64,000 nt of DNA, from positions 1,426,001 through 1,490,000 of the forward strand of contig OZ223309.1 in assembly GCA_965140765.1 (NCBI GenBank), written 5' to 3'. The stretch's first letter is position 1, and each line of letters opens with the position of its first letter. The notes below the pieces were generated by a model that was not told where the DNA came from, made no database searches, and was given only the letters and a program-made list of their open reading frames with translations. The stretch is from Sunxiuqinia sp963678245. GTDB taxonomy: Bacteria > Bacteroidota > Bacteroidia > Bacteroidales > Prolixibacteraceae. Made by a program: the position numbers and the translations under genes. Below are positions 34,227-43,504 of the stretch, piece after piece.

Positions 34227-35546
34227 TTAACATCCGCCATTTTTGTCACCTGCTTTTTCATGATACCATTTGAGCGGGAATGAAGAAGGACGTTCTATTG
34301 GGAGACCGTATAAACGATCCATCACCAAACTTGCCAGTACTCCAAGTGCTCTTGAAACACCAAATAATACGGTATAGAATGAATGTTCTTTCAATCCGTA
34401 GTGGTAAAGCAATGCTCCAGAGTAAGCATCGACGTTTGGCCAAGGATTTTTAACCTTTCCGGTATCTTCCAAAATTGGAGGAACAACTCGGTGAAGCGTA
34501 TTTACAATATTGATTAATTTATCGTCTTTCACATACTTTTTAGCAAACTCTTGCTGTGCAGTAAATCGTGGATCTGTTTGACGTAACACAGCATGACCGT
34601 ATCCCGGGATTACACGACCTTCACCCAAGGTTTTCTTTGTGTAAGCGATAATATCCTCTTCTGTTGGATCGTCTTTATCCAATTCCTGAATCATGTCGAA
34701 AATCCAGTTAATTACTTCCTGATTTGCGTAACCATGAAGCGGACCGGCTAATCCCAACATTCCGGCAGCATATGAGTAATAAGGATTACTCAATGCGGAA
34801 CCGACCAGATGCGTGGTATGCGCCGAAACATTTCCACCTTCATGATCAGAATGAATTACCATATACAAACGCATTAAGCGCTTTACTTCCTCCGAATCAT
34901 GCCCCATCATGTGCGCCAGGTTTCCAGCCCAGTCTAAGCGTGGATCCGGCTCAATATGTTCGTCGTTATAAAACTGACGACGATAAATGTAAGCTGCAAT
35001 TCTTGGCAAGCGTGCAATAAGGTTCATCACATCTTCATAAGTCGTATCCCAATAGTGCTTTTTATGTACTCCTGCTCGGTATGCTTTTTGGAAAATCGAG
35101 TCAGTAGCCATACTTAAGATGGCGGCACTAAACTGTGTCATCGGACGCGAAGTTTTGGGTAACGCATCAATGACATCAAAAACGTGCTGAGGTACATAAG
35201 CACGAGTTGCCCAGTCTTTACTAATGTTTAAAACATCATCTCTTTCAGGAATTTCACCAATTAGCATTAAGTAAAAAAGTCCCTCGGGTAGTGGTTCTCC
35301 CTCAGGGTTTAGCCTTGGCAATTTATCACGCAATTCTGGTATTGTGTGACCTCGAAAGCGAATCCCAGTTGTTGGATCTAACTTTGAAGTGTCAGTAATT
35401 AAGCTCGGAACTCCTTTCATACCGGTCATAACTTGACCGATAGTAACATTCGCAATCACTTTGTCTCCATGCTCATTTTTTAGCTTTTGGTATTCACCGA
35501 TGCACTTGCTGGCTTTTTGATAAAACTTATTCTTAATGTATTCCAT
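34227..35546 (-). CDS. gltA: Citrate (Si)-synthase, mitochondrial type
   Basis: A 439-residue enzyme that condenses acetyl-CoA and oxaloacetate to citrate. Active-site His residues are in HSDHEGGNVSAHTTHLVGS and GPLHGYANQEV / VPGYGHAVLRQTDPRF; the last motif and overall length match eukaryotic mitochondrial citrate synthase rather than the hexameric GltA of Proteobacteria. This type is known in Bacteroidota. Last gene of the minus-strand acn-icd-gltA operon, 86 bases after icd and followed by a terminator. Confidence 0.96.
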   Translation of the reverse strand: MEYIKNKFYQKASKCIGEYQKLKNEHGDKVIANVTIGQVMTGMKGVPSLITDTSKLDPTTGIRFRGHTIPELRDKLPRLNPEGEPLPEGLFYLMLIGEIPERDDVLNISKDWATRAYVPQHVFDVIDALPKTSRPMTQFSAAILSMATDSIFQKAYRAGVHKKHYWDTTYEDVMNLIARLPRIAAYIYRRQFYNDEHIEPDPRLDWAGNLAHMMGHDSEEVKRLMRLYMVIHSDHEGGNVSAHTTHLVGSALSNPYYSYAAGMLGLAGPLHGYANQEVINWIFDMIQELDKDDPTEEDIIAYTKKTLGEGRVIPGYGHAVLRQTDPRFTAQQEFAKKYVKDDKLINIVNTLHRVVPPILEDTGKVKNPWPNVDAYSGALLYHYGLKEHSFYTVLFGVSRALGVLASLVMDRLYGLPIERPSSFPLKWYHEKAGDKNGGC

Positions 35547-35632
35547 TCTTATTTTATTTTAGTTTTCATTTTACTCATAAGTTAACAAATATTTCAGACT
35601 ATATAATTCAACCCTACCGATTCTACCATTAT

Positions 35633-36865
35633 TTAGTTTGCAGTTAAACTATTTCTCAAGTTTTCATCAATGGCATTTAAAAACTCTTGGGTCGTCAGGT
35701 AGTGTTCTTCTTTTAAATCTTTCCCATGAATAATTAAAGCCAGGTCTTTTGTCATCTTGCCACTTTCAACCGTGCTGATACAAACCTGTTCAAGTGTGTT
35801 GGCGAAATCAATCAATGCTTGGTTCTCATCCAGTTTCCCACGGAAAGCCAGTCCTCTTGTCCATGCAAAAATTGAAGCAATTGGGTTGGTCGATGTTGGA
35901 TTTCCTTTCTGGTGCTGACGGAAATGTCTGGTAACTGTTCCGTGAGCAGCTTCAGCTTCCATTGTTTTTCCATCGGGCGTCACTAATGTTGATGTCATTA
36001 ATCCGAGTGATCCAAAGCCTTGAGCAACGGTGTCTGACTGAACATCACCGTCATAATTTTTACAAGCCCAAACAAAGCCACCTTCCCATTTCATGGCTGC
36101 AGCTACCATGTCATCAATTAAACGATGTTCATAGGTGATGCCGGCTTCTTCGAATTTTTCTTTGAACTCGTCATTAAAGACTTTCTCAAAAATATCTTTG
36201 AAGCGCCCGTCGTATTTTTTGAGAATAGTGTTTTTGGTGGACATGTACAGTGGCCATTTTTTTGCAAGAGCTTGGTTCATGCATGCGCGGGCAAAGCCAA
36301 AAATAGATTCATCGGTATTGTACATTGCCATTGCGATACCGTCACCTTCGAAATCATAAACGTCGTATGACTGTACTTCACCGCCGTCTTCAGGTGTGAA
36401 TGTAATGGTTAGTTTTCCTTTTCCTTTTGTTAGGAAATCGGTTGCACGGTATTGGTCACCAAAAGCATGACGTCCGATACAAATGGGTTTTTTCCAACCG
36501 GGCACCAATCGGGGAATATTATTAATGATAATGGGCTCTCTGAATACAGTACCACCTAAAATATTACGGATGGTGCCGTTTGGAGATCTCCACATGCTTT
36601 TCAAATTAAATTCGGAAACTCGCAACTCGTCGGGAGTGATGGTTGCACATTTGATGCCTACTCCGTATTTTTTTATTGCGTTGGCTGCATCAACTGTAAT
36701 CTGATCATCGGTTTCGTCACGTTTTTCCATGCCCAAGTCGTAATACTTGATATTAAGATCAAGATATGGGAAGACTAATTTTTCTTTAATGAATGACCAA
36801 ATAACCCGGGTCATTTCATCTCCGTCTAGCTCTACTACTGGATTTGCTACTTTGATTTTTTCCAT
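35633..36865 (-). CDS. icd: NADP-dependent isocitrate dehydrogenase, eukaryotic type
   Basis: A 410-residue homodimeric-type enzyme oxidising isocitrate to 2-oxoglutarate. Diagnostic segments: NPVVELDGDEMTRVIW at the start, SPNGTIRNILGGTVFREPI (substrate Ser/Asn/Arg), YDGDVQSDTVAQGFGSLGLMTS (metal-binding Asp residues) and AAHGTVTRHFRQHQ for cofactor binding. The length and motifs are those of the cytosolic/mitochondrial eukaryotic NADP-IDH clade (type II), not the E. coli Icd. It lies 23 bases after the aconitase stop. Confidence 0.96.
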   Translation of the reverse strand: MEKIKVANPVVELDGDEMTRVIWSFIKEKLVFPYLDLNIKYYDLGMEKRDETDDQITVDAANAIKKYGVGIKCATITPDELRVSEFNLKSMWRSPNGTIRNILGGTVFREPIIINNIPRLVPGWKKPICIGRHAFGDQYRATDFLTKGKGKLTITFTPEDGGEVQSYDVYDFEGDGIAMAMYNTDESIFGFARACMNQALAKKWPLYMSTKNTILKKYDGRFKDIFEKVFNDEFKEKFEEAGITYEHRLIDDMVAAAMKWEGGFVWACKNYDGDVQSDTVAQGFGSLGLMTSTLVTPDGKTMEAEAAHGTVTRHFRQHQKGNPTSTNPIASIFAWTRGLAFRGKLDENQALIDFANTLEQVCISTVESGKMTKDLALIIHGKDLKEEHYLTTQEFLNAIDENLRNSLTAN

Positions 36866-36888
36866 TTTCGGGTGTCTAAAAAATTTTA

Positions 36889-39150
36889 TTAGTTATTTTG
36901 TTGTCTGATTAAATTTAAGGCTGAACCTGCTTTGAACCAACCAATTTGTTGACTATTAAATGTATGATTTAATTCGATTACCTCCTTATTGCCATCATCA
37001 TGAACCAATTCTACATGAAGTGTTTTACCCGGCGCAAAATCCTCAAGATCGATAAAGTTGAATGTGTCGTTTTCCTGGATTTTATCGTAATCAGCTTCGT
37101 TCGTAAAAGTTAAGCCCAACATGCCTTGCTTTTTCAGATTTGTTTCATGAATTCGGGCAAATGATTTTACAATGACAGCTTTTACACCTAAATGACGTGG
37201 TTCCATGGCAGCATGCTCGCGAGATGAGCCTTCTCCATAATTGTGGTCACCCACAACAACTGTTGGAATATTAGCTGCTTTATATGCTCTTTGAACTTTC
37301 GGAACTTCATCGTATTCACCATTCAATTGGTTTTTTACTTTGTTGGTTTCACCATTGAACGCATTTACTGCACCAATCAACATGTTGTTCGAAATATTGT
37401 CCAAATGCCCACGAAAGCGTAGCCATGGTCCAGCCATGGAAATATGGTCGGTTGTGCATTTCCCTTCAGCTTTAATCAAAAGCTTTGCTCCAGTCATGTT
37501 TTTTCCATCCCAGGGTTCAAAAGCTTCAAGCAATTGGAGTCGTTTTGACTCAGGAGAAACTGCTATTTTTACAGAAGAACCATCTTTTGCCGGACTTTGA
37601 TATCCTGCATCTTCTACTGCAAAACCTTTGCTTGGTAATTCTTCGCCTGTTGGCGGATCAAGTTTCACCTTTTCTCCCGAGTCATTAACCAATGAATCAG
37701 TTAGCGGATTAAAGGTTAAATCTCCGGCAATTGCCAACGCTGTAACTAGTTCTGGCGATGCTACAAAAGCATGTGTGTTCGGGTTCCCATCGGCACGTTT
37801 TGAGAAGTTTCTGTTAAAGGAATGTACAATGGTGTTTTTCTCGCCTTTGTCTGCTCCCGCACGATTCCACTGGCCAATGCAAGGTCCGCAGGCATTGGCA
37901 AATACACTGGCTCCAATCTTGTCAAAAATATCAATAAATCCATCGCGCTCAATGGTGTAGCGTACTTGTTCTGAACCAGGTGTTATTGTGAATTCTGATT
38001 TCGTTTTCAAATTTTTATCTACGGCCTGTTGCGCCAAAGACGCTGCTCTCGAGATATCCTCGTAAGAGGAGTTTGTACAAGAACCAATTAAGCCAACTTC
38101 AATTTTTGTTGGCCAGCCATTTTTTTCAGCAGCTTCGGCAACTTTTGAGATTGGAGTTGCCAGGTCTGGAGTAAATGGTCCGTTCAAATGAGGCTCTAAT
38201 TCTTCCAGATTGATTTCAATAAGCTCATCAAAATATTTTTCAGGATTAGCATACACTTCATCGTCAGCAGTTAAATGCTCTTTAATCCTGTTAGCTTCAT
38301 CTGCAACTTCAGATCTGCCAGTCGCACGCAGATAGCGTTCGATCGATTCGTCGTATCCGAAGGTGGAAGTTGTTGCACCAATTTCAGCACCCATGTTACA
38401 GATTGTTCCTTTTCCGGTTGCCGAAAGTGATTTTGCACCTTCGCCAAAGTACTCAACGATGGCTCCGGTTCCACCCTTTACTGTTAAAATTCCTGCAACT
38501 TTAAGGATAATATCCTTAGGGGCAGTCCACCCGTTTAGTTTTCCGGTTAGCTTTACACCGATCAACTTCGGAAATTTAAGTTCCCAGGCCATTCCTGCCA
38601 TGACGTCAACAGCATCGGCACCACCAACTCCGATAGCGACCATGCCAAGTCCACCAGCGTTGACGGTATGCGAGTCAGTACCGATCATCATTCCTCCGGG
38701 AAATGCGTAATTTTCGAGCACCACTTGGTGGATGATTCCCGCTCCGGGTTTCCAAAAGCCAATTCCGTATTTATTTGATACCGACTCTAAAAAGTCAAAT
38801 ACTTCTTTATTATTGTTGAGGGCAAACTTCAAGTCTGCTCGTCCACCTACGCTAGCTTGAATCAGATGATCGCAATGAACAGTTGAGGGAACTGCTGTTT
38901 GCTCTTTTCCGGAATTCATAAACTGAAGCAACGCCATTTGTGCTGTCGCATCCTGCATAGCTACTCGATCAGGAGCAAAATCAACATAGTCAACTCCACG
39001 CTTGAACGCCTCTAATTTTTCGGGATCAAAAAGGTGGGTATACAATATTTTTTCGGCCAAAGTAAGTGGCCTTTTAAGTACGTTTCTGGCCGATTTTATA
39101 CGAGGGCCAAAATTCTCGTAGGTTCTTTTTATTAAATCCAGATCAAACAT
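36889..39150 (-). CDS. acn: Aconitate hydratase, mitochondrial type
   Basis: A 753-residue enzyme that interconverts citrate and isocitrate by way of a [4Fe-4S] cluster. Cluster ligands lie in IGSCTNSSYED and NACGPCIGQW (CxxC); substrate residues in GTDSHTVNAGG and the C-terminal swivel domain GEGSSREHAAMEPRHLG. Length and sequence fit the mitochondrial ACO2 clade (~750-780), shorter than bacterial AcnA. First gene of the operon; a promoter is proposed about 30 bases upstream of its ATG. Together with icd and gltA it supplies 2-oxoglutarate. Confidence 0.96.
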   Translation of the reverse strand: MFDLDLIKRTYENFGPRIKSARNVLKRPLTLAEKILYTHLFDPEKLEAFKRGVDYVDFAPDRVAMQDATAQMALLQFMNSGKEQTAVPSTVHCDHLIQASVGGRADLKFALNNNKEVFDFLESVSNKYGIGFWKPGAGIIHQVVLENYAFPGGMMIGTDSHTVNAGGLGMVAIGVGGADAVDVMAGMAWELKFPKLIGVKLTGKLNGWTAPKDIILKVAGILTVKGGTGAIVEYFGEGAKSLSATGKGTICNMGAEIGATTSTFGYDESIERYLRATGRSEVADEANRIKEHLTADDEVYANPEKYFDELIEINLEELEPHLNGPFTPDLATPISKVAEAAEKNGWPTKIEVGLIGSCTNSSYEDISRAASLAQQAVDKNLKTKSEFTITPGSEQVRYTIERDGFIDIFDKIGASVFANACGPCIGQWNRAGADKGEKNTIVHSFNRNFSKRADGNPNTHAFVASPELVTALAIAGDLTFNPLTDSLVNDSGEKVKLDPPTGEELPSKGFAVEDAGYQSPAKDGSSVKIAVSPESKRLQLLEAFEPWDGKNMTGAKLLIKAEGKCTTDHISMAGPWLRFRGHLDNISNNMLIGAVNAFNGETNKVKNQLNGEYDEVPKVQRAYKAANIPTVVVGDHNYGEGSSREHAAMEPRHLGVKAVIVKSFARIHETNLKKQGMLGLTFTNEADYDKIQENDTFNFIDLEDFAPGKTLHVELVHDDGNKEVIELNHTFNSQQIGWFKAGSALNLIRQQNN

Positions 39151-39179
39151 ATTATGGTTTTTTAATCAATTGTATTTTT

Positions 39180-39213
39180 CAAGGTAAAATGAATTCATCT
39201 TCCTTAACAAAAA
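39180..39213 (-). promoter_or_regulatory. Putative promoter of the acn-icd-gltA operon
   Basis: Minus strand: TTTTTG, 21-base spacer, TACCTTG (one T short of TAnnTTTG). The transcript would have a leader of about 20 bases. Confidence 0.4.
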
Positions 39214-39765
39214 CAGGGCATAAAGGTTTGTTGTAACGGCATTAAGATATCAAAAAAATATGAGATTTGGCAGGTTTATACACTCATGTTATAGAAGCGT
39301 ATTCTTTTATTTAGAATTAATAAAAAGAAGCGTATTGCTTTTTTCTTGATGAAATGAGTTGGTTGAAAGTTGGAAATCGTAATTTAATAGTGCTGATATT
39401 AGTGAAAGAGACAAAAGCTGATTTTTGATTGTCGCTGACTTCAAACTTGCAGAAATTATAGAGTTTCTCGCTCATCCTTGTAAAGAGTATATTCCATTTT
39501 AACCGAATGTGTAGCATAAATATATAGTGTTGAAAAAATAAACAAATATTCTAAGAGGTCGAAATACAGGCAGATAGGTGAATTTGGAATGTCTACTGTT
39601 TAAAAATTCAACAATCGTTTCTGTTGAATCATTTAGCGATTTCTCTTTCAATCTGCTGAAATTGAGATTATTGAGATCTGTGTTTGTTTTGGCACTCTAT
39701 TTGGCTAATGACTAATCAGATGAAGTATTGATCATATTGTCAGGGTGTTAAGTATCTGTTAGTAA
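39214..39765. other. AT-rich intergenic region with a short direct repeat
   Basis: No credible gene. The 11-mer AGAAGCGTATT occurs at 39293-39303 and again at 39326-39336, 33 bases apart; its role is unknown. A 66-codon minus frame here lacks any coding character. Confidence 0.45.
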
Positions 39766-41470
39766 ATGAAACCAATATATTTCAACACAATGAAAACCTT
39801 TTTATCTTTTTTTTCTATGTTATCATTGATTGCTTGCAGTGTGACAGGTTTTTGCAATGAGGTTAGTGATACCCAGAAAGGAGATGAGCCCACGTCCAGC
39901 GAAGTAAAATCTTTGCAGCTAATGAGTTCTTCTGAGTTATCTGAACTGACATCGAATTGGGTGGCCGACTTCGGTAAAACAAAGCGAGATTTAAAAATCG
40001 CTTTCTCACAAATAGACGATAGGGCAGGATTGAACCGGGAATCCTCTATTTTCTTGATACCGATCAATAGGCAATGGCTCAAAACAAGCTTGCGTGGAAA
40101 ATGGTCATCGTCCACGATGTGATTGTACCAATCATCAATTCCAGAAATCCACTTCTTGAGGAAATTTACAGGATTGGGATTATTGAAGAAGATTTAGGAA
40201 AGGTTCTGTCTGAAAATTCAGGTTGGTCGTTGGTCGTTGGTGGCGCACCCGAGAAGCCTGTTAATTGTTTTATTCTGGATAATCAGCAGGTAGCTTAAAA
40301 GGTTACCAATTATACAAAAAAAGAGGTGCCAGCGTTTCAGACGACAAAAACTATTTCCGCACAGGACTTAATTTCATCCGTTCAGAGAGATCCGTACGCA
40401 ATTGGTTTTTGCAAACTTGTCGATGTTCTTCAACCGGAAACAAATGACTTTACCGATCAAATCCGTATTCTTCCGATTGACAAAAATAGAAACGGACGTC
40501 TTGATAGTTTTGAAAACATGTATGACAGTCCCAATCAATTGGCGAGGGGAGTCTGGACTGGAAAGTATCCACGGAGTTTATCTGGGAATATTTTTGCGCT
40601 GGCAACTTCGGAACCATCCAATCAAACAACTGTCGACTTTTTGGTGTGGTTGAACAAAAATGGACAAAACTATTTAAATAACTCAGGCTATAGCATTCTT
40701 TCGGGTAGAGAAAAGACGGAAAACCTTCTGGCATTGGTGAGCCGGAGGCACAACCAACTTTGGCAGGAGCTCCTTTTATTCCTTTGGGGTGGAAACTGGC
40801 GATTGGTATAGTGGTCTTACTTTTACTTGTCGTTTTGATCCGGTCCAGGAGTAAACAACAAGATGGTATTCTAAGTGAAGATATTGCGACTACAAATTCG
40901 CTGAACGAGAAGTCCATTCATGCACCCGCTGGTTTGTATTACGGAAAATCACACACCTGGGCTTATATGGACCCGGATGGAATGGTAATTGTCGGGATTG
41001 ATGATTTTATGCAACATCTTACCGGATCCCTCACTCAGGTTATAATGAGGGAATCAGGTGAAAAAATCCGCAAAGGTGAAAAAATTATAACTCTGGTTCG
41101 CGAAGGAAAACAACTGGATCTTTATTCGCCGGTTTCAGGAGTGATCAAATTACAAAATCAGCGATTGCATGATTATCCTGCCGATATCAATGCAGCGCCA
41201 TACACTGATGGGTGGACCTATTTAATTGAACCGGCAAACTGGCATCGGGAAAGCCGCTTTTTGTTAGTGGCTGAAAAGTACAAAGAATGGCTCGAGGATG
41301 AATTCAACCGGCTGAAGGATTTTCTGGCCAATTCAGCCAATGCCAACGATAAGGTTTTTAATCAACTTATCATGCAGGATGGTGGCGAACTGATTGACCA
41401 TGTTCTGGGCAACCTTTCTCCGGAAGTTTGGCAAGATTTTCAAACCGAGTTTATTGATCATGCTCGATAA
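39766..41470 (+). pseudogene. Broken gene: PstS-like binding domain - membrane helix - GcvH-like lipoyl domain
   Basis: Three frames in sequence encode one plausible protein. 39766 to ~40035: signal peptide (KTFLSFFSMLSLIACS) and the start of a periplasmic binding domain (SSELSELTSNW). ~40040-40736: AWKMVIVHDVIVPIINSRNP and the rest of the binding domain (DQIRILPIDKNRNG, LSGNIFALATSEPSNQTT), interrupted by TAG at 40068 and TAA at 40296. ~40740-41470: PEAQPTLAGAPFIPLGWK, a membrane helix (LAIGIVVLLLLVVLIRSR), then a GcvH-like domain (YYGKSHTWAYMDPDG, GIDDFMQHLTG, YSPVSGVI). At least two frameshifts and two nonsense codons. The last part alone (from a TTG at 40760) is still open and might be translated. 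Confidence 0.75.
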
Positions 41471-41503
41471 CGAATTTGAAAATCCTCACTAAATATTGAA
41501 ACT

Positions 41504-42344
41504 ATGGGATTAAATCGACGAGGCTTTTTTAATGTACTGGCTGTCACTGGAGCATCTCTGGCAGTTGGTAAAAAAACGCTTGCCTCACCAAAAGTAAAAA
41601 AGAGATTGAATTCTACGGGATTCTATACGATTTTACCCGTTGCGTGGCTTGTCGCACCTGCGAGTATGAATGTGCTGCTGCACATGGATTGACTGAACCT
41701 CAGCCGGAGGTTGAAGCTATTCGAAAAACGGACGAAACCTACAACACCGTGGTTAATACCTTTTAAACTGAAAACGGGGAAGTGTATACGAAACGGCAGT
41801 GTATGCATTGTAATGAACCAGCCTGTGCAGCCGCCTGTCTAACTCAGGCGATGCATAAAAGCAAAACCGGCCCGGTTACCAGGAATGGCGATAAATGTAT
41901 GGGATGCCACTACTGTATGGTTTCCTGTCCGTTTGACATGCCAAAGTTCAAATACCAGAGTATCAACCCTAAAATTCAGAAATGTGACATGTGTATGGAG
42001 AAGTAACAAGCGGGAGAGGTACCAATCTGTGTTGCAAGTTGCCCTGTCGAAGCTGTTCTTTTGGGAAACGCCGAGATTTGACTAATGAGGCTAGAAGGCG
42101 AATTTATGAAAATCCGGATCAGTATGTTGTTCATATTTATGGCGAACACGAAGCTGGAGGAACCGGATGGCTCTACTTATCTTCTGTACCATTCGAGGAA
42201 TTAGGGCTGGATACGCACCTACGACAGTCTTCTTAGCCCGAGCTTACGAAAGGGTTTCTGTACAGTGTTCCATCAGTATTTGTTCTGGTGCCAACTTTAT
42301 TATTGGCATTCATCTGGCAACAGTAAACAATCACCTAAAAGTAG
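41504..42344 (+). pseudogene. Broken gene: HybA-like exported 4Fe-4S ferredoxin
   Basis: Starts with a Tat signal (NRRGFFNVLAVTGASLAVG). A frameshift near 41628 leads to DFTRCVACRTCEYECAAAHG; then TAA at 41764, QCMHCNEPACAAACLTQAM, CMGCHYCMVSCPFDMPKF, CDMCMEK, TAA at 42004, GEVPICVASCPVEAV, another frameshift near 42073, YGEHEAGGTGWLYLSSVPFEELG, TAG at 42234, and a C-terminal helix GFLYSVPSVFVLVPTLLLAFIW. The whole matches the HybA-type ferredoxin subunit with four clusters and C-terminal membrane helix. It cannot give a full product as it stands. Confidence 0.8.
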
Positions 42345-42659
42345 ATGATAACGATGAATAGAGAAATTCAACTAGCAGCCGACCGTGATGGAAAATCCAT
42401 CTGTAAATTTCTTCTATGTGAGCTAAAACCAAGAGGCAAATGGCTCACACCTTTTAACCTAATCTCCATACCAATTATTATTGTGAACCGGCTCAATGTG
42501 TCGATTATCGCTTTTCGCTGGGATGCTGCCGTACGCTATCTTCCTTCCTGTATGGAGATCGTGGTCAGCATCACCATAATATTAATGTAAATTTGGATTT
42601 TTAGGTGGGTTATCAGCCGCATGCCGGTACTGGACGAGCCCCCTAAATGGGCTAAATAA
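42345..42659 (+). pseudogene. Remnant of NrfD/HybB-like membrane subunit
   Basis: ATG 42345 follows the stop of the preceding gene directly. The first part, KPRGKWLTPFNLISIPIIIVN, is the N-terminal helix region of HybB/NrfD proteins; it then passes at once to the C-terminal part, YLPSCMEIVVSITIIL, a TAA at 42588, and IWIFRWVISRMPVLDEPPKWAK. About 300 residues of the membrane core are missing, so this is an internal deletion in addition to the nonsense codon. NrfD proteins oxidise or reduce quinone and pair with HybA ferredoxins. Confidence 0.7.
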
Positions 42660-42712
42660 CAGTCATTAAACTCCCTTGTTGCCAACAAAGAACAACCTAG
42701 AAATAAATTGTA

Positions 42713-43405
42713 ATGGACGGATTTACATACACCAATATTTTTGAAACGAAAGGAATCGAATACCTGGCTATAATTGCCTTTTTTCTGATTATGGTTCCTT
42801 TTTGGATGTTATTGACCCGAAAGTCGAAACGATCCATGCAAAGCCAACTGGCTGACTGACTCATCACGGCCAAATCACTGCGTATTTCCCAAGGAATATT
42901 TTTAGCAAGTTTCACAGTTGGGCCTACTTGAGAAAACCGGTAAAGCCCGGGGTGGACTCGATGACCTGCTGCTTCATCAGACTGGTGATTTAATTATCAG
43001 CTATTTGCGAGAGCCGGGAGAGCATGTACTAAAAGGAGAGTTATCTCCCGAACTAACCACGATGGTAAAAGTTTGAAGATTTTTGCTCCCATCTCTGGCG
43101 AAATTACGCGAACCGATGAACAGCTGGAGGACGATCCCGGTCTGATGAAGGCCGATCTGTACCAACAAGGATGGATGTGCGTGATTAAGCCATCGAACTG
43201 GAAAGTTGACACTGATACCCATTATTTGGGCGAAGATGCCAGCGCTTGGGCTGCTCGTGAGCTGGATCGCTTCAAGGACTTTTTGTCGGTCTCGGTGATG
43301 AAGCATTTAGCCAACCCAAATCAGGTGGCGCTACAGGACGGTGGTGAACTGGTTGAGCAGCCACTGGTTGAACTTCCGGAAGAAGTCTGGGATAATTTTC
43401 AGTAG
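42713..43405 (+). pseudogene. Broken gene: second membrane-anchored GcvH-like protein
   Basis: Begins with 48 clean codons including a membrane helix (YLAIIAFFLIMVPFWMLL), then TGA at 42857. Downstream frames carry FHSWAY, GLDDLLLHQTGDLI, YLREPGEHVLKGE and, in one frame from 43073, IFAPISGEITRTDEQLEDDPGLMKADLYQQGWMCVIKPSNW... to the stop at 43403. This is the same GcvH-like domain as in the gene at 40760, including the C-terminal NPNQVALQDGGELVEQ helix. Several frameshifts. Two lipoyl-domain proteins flanking ferredoxin and NrfD genes is a known neighbourhood whose function I cannot name. Confidence 0.72.
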
Positions 43406-43504
43406 ACTTTTCTGAGCTAAGAGCTTGAATAAAACACTTGCTTCCGACTGGTAACGCTTTAGTATGATTAAAGTGAGCCGGTCGGATTTTATCGTTTCTG
43501 AAGG

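Noticed and set aside
39293..39336. CRISPR-like repeat
   Set aside because: Only two short copies; no array.
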